Assembly: GCF_000720325.1 (NCBI RefSeq)
Contig: NZ_JOJM01000146.1
Location: forward strand, 1-5,558
From: Streptomyces sp. NRRL B-1347
GTDB lineage: Bacteria > Actinomycetota > Actinomycetes > Streptomycetales > Streptomycetaceae
Reading direction: 5' to 3'
Length of the DNA stretch: 5,558 nt
Under the pieces are notes generated by a model. The model saw nothing but the letters and a program-made list of their open reading frames with translations, did not search any database and was not told where the DNA came from. This document shows, one piece after another, positions 1-5,558 of the stretch. Numbering within the stretch: position 1 is the first letter of the stretch; each line of letters begins with the position of its first letter. The translations under genes and the position numbers were made by a program.

Positions 1-1439
1 GGCGTCTCACACACCTGCGCCGCCAACAACTCCGTCAACGACACCTCAGGAACAGAACGACCAGTGTCGTTCCACCCACGCACCAGACGATCCCGCTCCA
101 CCTCGGCCAGAACCGGGACTTGGGTGACGCGGGCCGACGGGTCAGCGGTGCAGGCGTTCAGTACGTGGATGAATCGGGTACGGAGGTCGTCCACCGTCTC
201 CCGGTCGAACAGGTCCAGCGCATAGGTGATCGACCCCTTCAGTCCGGCGGGGCGTCCCTGCGCGTCGAACTCCTCGCTCAGGTCGAAGGACAGGTCGAAC
301 TTGGCCGGGGCCTTGCCGCCGGGCAGCGCGCTGACCTGGAGCCCGGGGAGGTCGAGTACGGCCTGGGCGTTGTTCTGGACGGCCAGCATCACCTGGAACA
401 GGGGGTGGCGCCCCATGGACCGTGTCGGTACGAGCTCCTCGACGAGGCGCTCGAACGGCACGTCCTGGTGGGCGAACGCGCTGAGGTCGGCGTCCCGCAC
501 CCGGGACACCAGTTCCGTGAACGACGGGTCCCCGCTCAGGTCCGTGCGCATGACGAGCGAGTTCACGAAGAAGCCGACGAGGTCGTCGAGGGCGTCGTCC
601 ATGCGGCCGGCGATGGGCGTGCCGACCGGGATGTCGTCGCCCGCGCCGAGCCGGGAGAGCAGCACCGCGAGACCGGCCTGGAGAACCATGTAGAGGGTGG
701 CGCCCTCCGCGCGGGCCAGTTCGGTCAGCCGCTGGTGCAGCTCCGCGTCGATGCGGAGCTGCACCTGGTCACCGCGGTAGGAGGCCGTCGCCGGACGTGT
801 CCTGGCCGCGGGCAGCTGGAGTTCCTCCGGTACGCCCGCCAGCGTGGTCCGCCAGTAGGCGAGCTGCTCGGCGAGCACGCTCTCCGGGTCGCTCTCGTCC
901 CCGAGGAGGTCGAGCTGCCACATCGTGTAGTCCGCGTACTGGACGGGGAGCGGCTCCCACTGGGGGGCGTGACCCGCGCGGCGTGCGCCGTACGCCTCGG
1001 AGATGTCCCGGGCGAGCAGCCCCATGGACCAGCCGTCGCTGGCGATGTGGTGGAGGACGAGGAGCAGTACGTGCTCCTGCGGCGCCAGTTCGTAGAGCCG
1101 GGCACGGATGGGAATGTCCGATGCCAGGTCGAACGGCTGGGCCGTGGCCTCGGCGAGGGCCGGGGCCAGGGCGTCCTCCCCCGCCGTCGGGATCACCGGT
1201 AGATCGAGGGGCACCGCGTCCGTGTCGAGGATCCGCTGGTGCGGGGTTCCGTCGGCGGCGGGGAACACCGTCCGCAGTACCTCGTGCCGCTCCACCACGT
1301 CCCGCAGGGCAGTGTGCAGGGCGGCCACGTCCAACTCACCCCTGAGCCGCAGGGCGGCGGGGATGTTGTACGTGGGGTTCGGGCCTTCGAGCTGCGCCAG
1401 GAACCACAGGCGCCTTTGGGCGAACGACAGCGGGATCAT
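1..1439 (-). CDS. Nonribosomal peptide synthetase, 3'-truncated by window edge: LCL condensation domain plus start of an A domain
   Basis: I translated 479 uninterrupted codons from ATG 1439-1437 to the left edge; the gene continues outside. The protein begins at the first condensation motif, [17 protein letters not shown], with no N-terminal extension. Further motifs in order: RHEVLRT (C2, His52), HHIASDG (C3, residues 130-136, catalytic His131), YADYTMWQ (C4), IPVGTPIAGR with GFFVNS (C5, from residue 270 to about 294), HQDVPFERLVEEL and HPLFQVML (C6/C7 region). The SFAQRRLWFL form of C1 and HHIASDGWS are typical of LCL domains, which take an L-configured donor; this fits the absence of an E domain after the preceding Thr-like module. 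After WNDTG (Trp456) a new A domain begins; its substrate pocket is outside the window. The start is supported by an AGGAGG box 7 bases upstream and a TGATG overlap with the preceding gene, so the two are probably translationally coupled. Confidence 0.94.
   Translation of the reverse strand, partial: MIPLSFAQRRLWFLAQLEGPNPTYNIPAALRLRGELDVAALHTALRDVVERHEVLRTVFPAADGTPHQRILDTDAVPLDLPVIPTAGEDALAPALAEATAQPFDLASDIPIRARLYELAPQEHVLLLVLHHIASDGWSMGLLARDISEAYGARRAGHAPQWEPLPVQYADYTMWQLDLLGDESDPESVLAEQLAYWRTTLAGVPEELQLPAARTRPATASYRGDQVQLRIDAELHQRLTELARAEGATLYMVLQAGLAVLLSRLGAGDDIPVGTPIAGRMDDALDDLVGFFVNSLVMRTDLSGDPSFTELVSRVRDADLSAFAHQDVPFERLVEELVPTRSMGRHPLFQVMLAVQNNAQAVLDLPGLQVSALPGGKAPAKFDLSFDLSEEFDAQGRPAGLKGSITYALDLFDRETVDDLRTRFIHVLNACTADPSARVTQVPVLAEVERDRLVRGWNDTGRSVPEVSLTELLAAQVCET
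138..1436 (-). other. LCL-type condensation domain opening the second synthetase
   Basis: Runs from residue 2 to about 434 of the second protein and includes all usual condensation motifs, with an intact HHxxxDG (HHIASDG, 1052-1032). It is predicted to join the L-configured peptidyl-Thr arriving from the preceding protein to the amino acid of the A domain that begins at the left edge. The right boundary is exact because the protein starts there; the left boundary is approximate. Confidence 0.88.
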
Positions 1440-4400
1440 CAGTTTTCCTCCTGCATGGGCCTCGGCCGCGGCCGCAGTGCAGGCCGTGCTCTCTTCGTGT
1501 TCGTCTGTGCTGCGAGGCGACTCGCGAGTCCGGCCACGGTCGGTGCCTCGAACAGCGTCCTGATCGGCAGCTCGGCGCCCAGGGCGGTGCGGATGCGGCT
1601 CACCAGGCGGGTCGCGAGGAGCGAGTGCCCGCCCAGGTCGAAGAAGGAGTCGTCGACTCCCACCTCCGGCAGCCCGAGGACCTCGGCGAACAGGTCGCAG
1701 AGCTCCTTCTCGCGCGGTGTGCTCGGCGCCCGGTTCGAACCGGCGATCCGGTAGTCCGGTGCGGGCAGCGCCCGGCGGTCCAGCTTCCCGTTGACGGTCA
1801 GCGGAAGGGCGTCGAGCCGCATGACGGCTGAGGGCACCATGTGGTCCGGGAGCTGCTCGCGCACGTATCCGCGTACGGCCGCGGACAGCGCGGAGGCGGA
1901 CAGGTCCGCCGCCGCGCCGCTGTTCTCCGCCGTCGGGTCCGCGACCACGTAGCCGACGAGACGCTTGTCCCCGGGGGTGTCCTCGCGTACGAGCACGGCC
2001 GTCTGGCCGACGAGCGGGTGCGAGGCCAGTACGGCCTCGATCTCGCCGAGCTCGATGCGGAACCCTCGGACCTTCACCTGGTCGTCGGCGCGTCCGACGT
2101 AGTCCAGGTGTCCGTCGGCGCGTCGGCGCACGACGTCGCCCGTGCGGTACATCCGCTCGCCGGCCGCTCCGAAGGGGCACGCCACGAAGCGCTCCGCCGT
2201 GAGGCCGGGCCGGTGCGTGTAGCCGCGCGCGAGCTGGGCTCCGGCGAGGTACAGCTCGCCGGCGACGCCGACCGGGACGGGGCGCAGGCCGTCGTCGAGC
2301 ACGTACGTCCGGGTGTTCCACATGGGGCTGCCGATCGGCAGGACCCCGGCGCTCTCCTCTTCCCGCGCGCCCACGGGGTACGCCGTGCAGACCACGGTCG
2401 TCTCGGTCGGCGCGTACATGTTCACCAGGGCCGGGGCGTCCTCGGGGTGACGCGCGAACCAGTCGGTGAGGCGCCCGTGGTCCAGTGCCTCGCCGCCGAA
2501 GATGACGAAGCGCAGCGCGAGGCGGGAGCCCAGCTCGCGGGCCTCCGCATCGGCCTGGACGAGCTGGTAGAACGCCGACGGCGTCTGGTTGAGCACGGTC
2601 ACCCGCTCACGGACGAGCAGGTCGAGGAAGCCTCCGGGCGACCGGGAGATCCCGTGCGGCACGACCACGAGGCGGCCGCCGTGGAGCAGGGCGCCCCACA
2701 TCTCCCAGACCGAGAAGTCGAAGGAGAAGGAGTGGAACCAGGTCCACACGTCGTCCGCGCCGAAGTCGTACCTGCTCTTCGCCGCCTCGAACAGCTGGAC
2801 CACGTTGCGGTGCGGGACGGCCACCCCCTTGGGGTTGCCGGTGGAGCCCGACGTGTAGATGACGTACGCGGGGTGGTCCGGCAGCAGCGCGCCCCGCCGC
2901 TCGGCGTCGGTGAGCTCTCCGGCGTCCAGCCCGGCCAGGGCGGAGACGGTCTGCGGCTCGTCGACGACGACCCGTTCGAGGTCGGCGACGACAGGCAGGC
3001 CGCTCGCCGCGGACTGGCTGGTGAGGACGAGGACCGGTCGGGCGTCGCTGAACATGTACGCGATGCGGTCCGCGGGGTACTCCGGGTCCACCGGCACGTA
3101 CGCGCCACCGGTCTTCAGCACCGCGAGCAGCGCCACCACCAGTTCGGCGGACCGTTCCATGGACACGGCGACCACGGACTCCGGACCCACGCCGCGGGAG
3201 ATCAGCAGTCGGGCCAGCCGGTTGGTGCGTGCGTCCAGTTCCGCGTACGACAGCTCCGTGCCTTCGAAGGTGACGGCGACGGCGTCCGGGGTGCGCCCGG
3301 CCTGGTTCGCGAACAGTCGGGGGAGCGTCGTGACGGGAACCTCGTGCGCGGTGTCGTTCCACCGCGTGAGGAGCTGTCGCTGCTCCGTCTCGTCGAGGAC
3401 CTGCACCTCGTGGAGGCCGGTGGCTCCGGTCTCCTCTTCGAGCGCGGTGACGAGGTTCGCCGCGGCGGCGTGGATCAGGCCGGTCACCGCCTGCGGCGAG
3501 AGGGGTGCGGCGGCCTGGACGACGACGTCGAAGCGGGCACCCGAATCGTCGACGGACACCGTGAGGGGGTAGTTGCTCCGCTCGTGGGCCGAGAGCAGTT
3601 CGACGCCTTCGAGGGCACCGCTCATCGTGTCGTCCGGGCCCGTGCTGCCGGCGGTGTTGTGCCGGAAGTTCAGCAGGGAGGTGAACAGCGGAGTCTGCGC
3701 GGGCAGGCCCGCGGCCTGCTGGGCGAGGGTGAGCGGGGCGTGCTCGTGGACGAGGAGGTCGGCGAGCTGCTTCTGCATGCCCCGCACGGCCTCACCCACC
3801 GACACCCGACCCGTTGGCACACGTACCGGCAGCGTGTTGATGAACAGACCCGGCGTCCGATCGGCTCCCGTACCGGCCTGCATACGGCCGAACAGCACAC
3901 TGCCGAAGACGACATCGTCACGGCCCGACGTCACGGCGACGACCCGCGCCCACACCAGGTGGAACAGCGTCGCCGGGCTGACGCCGAGACGCCGCGCCTG
4001 CTCCCGCAGGCGGGTGGCCACGGCCGTGTCGAGGGTGCTCATGACCTCGTCGACCTCGGTGCCGTCGCCCCGTACGTCGAGGAGACCGTACGGCGCCGTC
4101 GGCTCGGTCACTCCGTCGAGCAGCTCGCCGAAGAACCGCTCGTGCTCGGCGCGCGTCACGCCGAGCCGCGCCTGCGCCACGAACTCCCGGAACGGAACCG
4201 GGGTGGGCAGCGCGTCCTCCTGGCCCTCCAGGTGGGCGCGCACCTCGGCGAGGAGCAGTTCCAGAGCGGTGTGGTCCTCGACGAGATGGTGGTTCTGGAG
4301 GACCATCAGCCAGCGGTCGCTGCCCGGTTCCGCACCGATGTACGCGCGCAGCAGCGGGGCACGGCCGACGTCCATGGCCTTGTCCGCGGTGTCCAGCAGC

Positions 4401-5558
4401 TGCTCGACCGCGTCCTGGCCCTCGGGGGTCTCGTCGAGTGCGACCTCGTGGACCGGCACTTCGGCGTGGCGGACCACTACCTGCACCGGCTCGCGCAGGC
4501 CGTCCCACGCGAAGCCCGTGCGGAGGATGTCGTGCCGTTCCATCACGGCCTTGAGGGCCTCGATGAACCGGTCGACGCGCTGCCGGGCGTCGAACCTCAG
4601 CACTGTCTGCTGGAGGTAGACGTCCGTTTCGCCTTCACCGGTCATCAGGTGGTGGAAGAACAGGCCCTCCTGGAGGGGCGCGAGGGGGTAGATGTCGGCG
4701 ATGTTCGCCGCCCCGCCCGGCACCCGGGTGACGATGCGGTCGATTTCCTCCGCCGTCAGGTCCACCAGCGGCAGCATCTCCGGGGTGATGACCTCGGTGT
4801 CCGCCGGGATCAGGTTCTCCGGCACGGCCACCGTGCCCTGGCCGCCCGCGCCGACAGCGGCCGCGAGCCCGGCCACCGTCGGCGTCGCGAACAGACTCCG
4901 CACGCTCACGGGCAGACCTCGCTCGCGCAGCCGCTCGATCAGCGACACCGCGAGGAGCGAATGGCCGCCCAGCTCGAAGAAGTTGTCGTCGACACCCACG
5001 CTCGGAAGACCGAGTACGTCGGCGAACACCGCGCACAGGATCTCCTCCTGGAGCGAGGCGGGGCCTCGGCCACCGTCGGCGGCCGTGTATTCGGGTGCGG
5101 GCAGTGCGCGGCGGTCGAGCTTGCCGTTGACCGTCAGCGGCAGTGCGTCAAGGACCACCATCGCTGCCGGAACCATGTACTCCGGCAGCTGGCCACCCAC
5201 GTGTGCGCGCAGTACCGCCGTGTCCACCGTGTCCTCGGCCGGGATCACGTAGGCGACCAGGCGCTTGTCTCCGGGCACGTCCTCGCGCACCAGTACCGCG
5301 GCCTGGGCCACAGCGGGGTGGGATTCCAACGCCGCCTCGATCTCGCCGAGTTCGATCCGGAAGCCACGGACCTTGACCTGGTCATCCGCGCGCCCCAGGA
5401 ACTCCAGGTTCCCGTCCGCACGCCAACGCACCACATCACCCGTGCGATACATCCGCTCACCCGCCGACCCGAACGGACAGGCCACGAAGCGCTCCGCGGA
5501 CAACGCCGGACGACCCAGATACCCACGGGCCAGCTGCGCGCCCGCGACATACAACTCA
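1439..5558 (-). CDS. Nonribosomal peptide synthetase, 5'-truncated by window edge: (A)-T-E/C-A(Thr-like)-T
   Basis: Multimodular peptide synthetase acting in the cytoplasm on carrier-bound aminoacyl thioesters. About 1372 residues are visible, with no internal stop. Residues are numbered here from the Leu codon at 5554-5552. Order: end of an A domain (1-155), carrier (about 166-236, phosphopantetheine Ser199), linker (240-284), dual E/C-type condensation domain (285-725), full A domain (730-1265), carrier (1276-1350, Ser1311), basic Pro-rich tail (1351-1371), stop TGA at 1441-1439. The real start lies beyond the right edge: the frame is open to the last base, a Glu codon precedes residue 1, and GELY..G is the normal interior A6 motif, so the TTG at 5554 is not an initiation codon. 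No E, TE or methyltransferase domain follows the last carrier, so the chain is handed to the next protein, whose gene overlaps by one base. Family assignment is certain; the peptide product is unknown. Confidence 0.96.
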   Translation of the reverse strand, partial: ELYVAGAQLARGYLGRPALSAERFVACPFGSAGERMYRTGDVVRWRADGNLEFLGRADDQVKVRGFRIELGEIEAALESHPAVAQAAVLVREDVPGDKRLVAYVIPAEDTVDTAVLRAHVGGQLPEYMVPAAMVVLDALPLTVNGKLDRRALPAPEYTAADGGRGPASLQEEILCAVFADVLGLPSVGVDDNFFELGGHSLLAVSLIERLRERGLPVSVRSLFATPTVAGLAAAVGAGGQGTVAVPENLIPADTEVITPEMLPLVDLTAEEIDRIVTRVPGGAANIADIYPLAPLQEGLFFHHLMTGEGETDVYLQQTVLRFDARQRVDRFIEALKAVMERHDILRTGFAWDGLREPVQVVVRHAEVPVHEVALDETPEGQDAVEQLLDTADKAMDVGRAPLLRAYIGAEPGSDRWLMVLQNHHLVEDHTALELLLAEVRAHLEGQEDALPTPVPFREFVAQARLGVTRAEHERFFGELLDGVTEPTAPYGLLDVRGDGTEVDEVMSTLDTAVATRLREQARRLGVSPATLFHLVWARVVAVTSGRDDVVFGSVLFGRMQAGTGADRTPGLFINTLPVRVPTGRVSVGEAVRGMQKQLADLLVHEHAPLTLAQQAAGLPAQTPLFTSLLNFRHNTAGSTGPDDTMSGALEGVELLSAHERSNYPLTVSVDDSGARFDVVVQAAAPLSPQAVTGLIHAAAANLVTALEEETGATGLHEVQVLDETEQRQLLTRWNDTAHEVPVTTLPRLFANQAGRTPDAVAVTFEGTELSYAELDARTNRLARLLISRGVGPESVVAVSMERSAELVVALLAVLKTGGAYVPVDPEYPADRIAYMFSDARPVLVLTSQSAASGLPVVADLERVVVDEPQTVSALAGLDAGELTDAERRGALLPDHPAYVIYTSGSTGNPKGVAVPHRNVVQLFEAAKSRYDFGADDVWTWFHSFSFDFSVWEMWGALLHGGRLVVVPHGISRSPGGFLDLLVRERVTVLNQTPSAFYQLVQADAEARELGSRLALRFVIFGGEALDHGRLTDWFARHPEDAPALVNMYAPTETTVVCTAYPVGAREEESAGVLPIGSPMWNTRTYVLDDGLRPVPVGVAGELYLAGAQLARGYTHRPGLTAERFVACPFGAAGERMYRTGDVVRRRADGHLDYVGRADDQVKVRGFRIELGEIEAVLASHPLVGQTAVLVREDTPGDKRLVGYVVADPTAENSGAAADLSASALSAAVRGYVREQLPDHMVPSAVMRLDALPLTVNGKLDRRALPAPDYRIAGSNRAPSTPREKELCDLFAEVLGLPEVGVDDSFFDLGGHSLLATRLVSRIRTALGAELPIRTLFEAPTVAGLASRLAAQTNTKRARPALRPRPRPMQEEN
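1447..1452 (-). promoter_or_regulatory. Ribosome binding site AGGAGG for the downstream NRPS gene
   Basis: Perfect Shine-Dalgarno core read on the minus strand, 7 bases before ATG 1439-1437. It lies inside the last codons of the upstream gene, encoding part of its C-terminal MQEEN. With the one-base TGATG overlap it fixes the start of the second gene and points to coupled translation of the two synthetases. Confidence 0.85.
1505..1729 (-). other. Peptidyl carrier (T/PCP) domain 2, C-terminal in its protein
   Basis: Residues 1276-1350 with [17 protein letters not shown]; Ser1311 (codon 1624-1622) is the phosphopantetheine site. The third-helix region is [17 protein letters not shown]. It is followed only by a 21-residue tail rich in Arg and Pro ([20 protein letters not shown] then N) and the stop. 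No recognisable COM or docking helix follows, although this carrier must meet the condensation domain of the next protein. Confidence 0.94.
1760..3367 (-). other. Adenylation domain, predicted threonine (or Thr-like) specificity
   Basis: Residues 730-1265, complete. Motifs: LSYAEL (A1, 768-773), [12 protein letters not shown] (A2), [11 protein letters not shown] (A3, 900-910), FDFS (A4), NMYAPTE (A5, 1045-1051), GELYLAG (A6), YRTGD (A7), [13 protein letters not shown] (A8), LPDHMVP (A9), [10 protein letters not shown] (A10, Lys1257). By motif-anchored alignment to GrsA PheA, the ten pocket residues are Asp946, Phe947, Trp950, Asn989, Ile1018, Gly1020, Met1046, Val1054, Val1055 and Lys1257, giving DFWNIGMVVK. 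The classic threonine code is DFWNIGMVHK, so nine of ten match. The A5 motif has Ala where Gly is usual (APTE for GPTE). The enzyme would form Thr-AMP and load it on carrier 2. allo-Thr or another beta-hydroxy residue is possible. Confidence 0.82.
1946..2254 (-). repeat. Module repeat, copy 2 (A6-A8 region of the Thr-like A domain)
   Basis: Partner of the copy at 5246-5554. Shared blocks include [23 protein letters not shown] and [20 protein letters not shown]. The gap-free match ends where the second copy gains about 12 residues, an Ala/Ser-rich insertion around 1207-1226, before A9. Synonymous codons differ clearly: this copy is C-ending where copy 1 is often T-ending. Confidence 0.85.
3380..4702 (-). 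other. Condensation domain with dual epimerization/condensation (E/C) signature
   Basis: Residues 285-725. C1 reads [16 protein letters not shown] (288-303), the DCL/dual style rather than the LCL style. It merges into HHLMTGEGE (301-309), matching the extended N-terminal motif HH[I/L]xxxxGD of dual E/C domains described for arthrofactin-type synthetases, except for E in place of the final D. The conventional His motif is HHLVEDH (422-428): the catalytic second His (His423) and Asp427 are kept, but the final Gly is His. C2 is RHDILRT (340-346); the C5 region is [19 protein letters not shown] (550-579). The linker before it ([11 protein letters not shown]...[14 protein letters not shown], 256-290) also looks like that preceding dual domains of proteobacterial lipopeptide synthetases, as I remember them. 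Predicted role: epimerize the residue on carrier 1 and couple it, as the D form, to the residue on the Thr-like module. A plain DCL domain is the main alternative, but no E domain precedes it in the window. Confidence 0.8.
4847..5059 (-). other. Peptidyl carrier (T/PCP) domain 1
   Basis: Residues 166-236 carry [14 protein letters not shown], with Ser199 (codon 4960-4958) as the 4'-phosphopantetheine attachment site, followed by the usual [14 protein letters not shown] third-helix region. It holds the aminoacyl or peptidyl donor for the following dual E/C-type domain. Confidence 0.94.
5090..5554 (-). other. Adenylation domain, C-terminal part only (A6-A10)
   Basis: Shows the end of A6 ([12 protein letters not shown]), A7 YRTGD (36-40), A8 [20 protein letters not shown] (54-73), A9 LPEYMVP (123-129) and A10 [10 protein letters not shown] (143-152, catalytic Lys145). 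The core subdomain holding the substrate pocket lies outside the window, so the amino acid activated cannot be predicted. All visible catalytic motifs are intact. The first 61 or so codons use many T-ending codons, unlike the equivalent part of the second A domain. Confidence 0.93.
5246..5554 (-). repeat. Module repeat, copy 1 (A6-A8 region of first A domain)
   Basis: 103 codons align without gaps to the copy at 1946-2254, exactly 3300 bases (1100 codons) away. Counting by eye, 85 of 103 residues are identical. This is the normal homology of successive A domains, but a long well-matched stretch that could serve as a substrate for recombination between modules. Confidence 0.85.

Noticed and set aside
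120..1202. Long plus-strand open frame of 360 codons opposite the second synthetase
   Set aside because: It is antisense to a continuous, motif-rich condensation domain. Its translation is low-complexity and rich in Arg, Gly, Glu and Val, with no recognisable domain, as expected for shadow frames in high-GC DNA.
1437..1460. Promoter or terminator between the two genes
   Set aside because: The genes overlap by one base, leaving no intergenic space; only a ribosome binding site is supported.
1505..1625. A thioesterase or reductase terminus after the second carrier
   Set aside because: Only a 21-residue Arg/Pro-rich tail follows the carrier, without GxSxG or a Rossmann motif; the next gene starts immediately.
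2607..3362. Second minus-strand open frame (251 codons) overlapping the Thr-like A domain in another frame
   Set aside because: It is Arg/Gly/Pro-rich and unrelated to any family, while the overlapping frame carries motifs A1-A4 intact.
3573..4619. Plus-strand open frame of 348 codons opposite the dual E/C domain
   Set aside because: The translation is Ser/Arg/Thr-rich with no domain, typical of the antisense frame of GC-rich coding sequence; the minus strand has a fully conserved protein here.
4628..4702. Stand-alone epimerization domain
   Set aside because: E domains start with a different C1-like motif and are followed by another condensation domain. Here a single ~440-residue domain lies between carrier and A domain, which fits a condensation or dual domain only.
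5552..5554. TTG as the start codon of the large minus-strand gene
   Set aside because: It lies inside the A6 motif of an A domain, the frame is open upstream to the window edge (Glu codon at 5557-5555), and most of the A domain would be missing. The gene is simply cut by the edge.

Overview
The window is coding almost from end to end on the minus strand and lies inside a nonribosomal peptide synthetase (NRPS) operon. The DNA is very GC-rich, with third codon positions dominated by G and C. The linker and motif wording (for example RPALRP before the end of one protein, IPLSFAQRRLW at the start of the next) is typical of actinomycetes, most likely Streptomyces or a relative. This is a judgement from sequence style, not from a search.

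Two adjacent NRPS genes are present, both cut by the window edges. Reading in the direction of transcription (right to left): the first protein (5558 to 1439, its beginning outside the window) shows the C-terminal part of an adenylation (A) domain, a carrier (T/PCP) domain, a condensation domain with the signature of dual epimerization/condensation (E/C) domains, a complete A domain with a threonine-like specificity code, a second carrier domain, and a short basic Pro-rich tail with a stop. The second protein starts in a TGATG stop/start overlap at 1439, behind a strong AGGAGG ribosome binding site. It opens directly with an LCL-type condensation domain and runs into the beginning of another A domain at the left edge. 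There is no intergenic DNA, and I see no promoter, terminator, RNA gene or mobile element.

Together the domains suggest this assembly-line order. An amino acid of unknown identity is loaded by the upstream A domain, which is mostly outside the window. It is probably epimerized to the D form and joined to L-Thr (or a Thr-like residue) by the dual E/C domain. The peptide is then passed from the last carrier of protein 1 to the LCL domain of protein 2, which would add the next residue. There is no epimerization domain after the Thr module, which agrees with an LCL domain downstream.

The points most worth a second look are: the dual E/C-type domain with a variant second His motif (HHxxxDH instead of HHxxxDG); the Thr-like code with one changed pocket residue and an altered A5 motif; the gene break placed exactly in what is normally an intra-protein T-C linker, with no visible docking domains; and patches of different codon dialect (T-ending codons) at both window edges and inside the dual domain, which suggest mosaic assembly. 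No complete new system is visible. This is a slice of a biosynthetic gene cluster whose product cannot be named from these bases.
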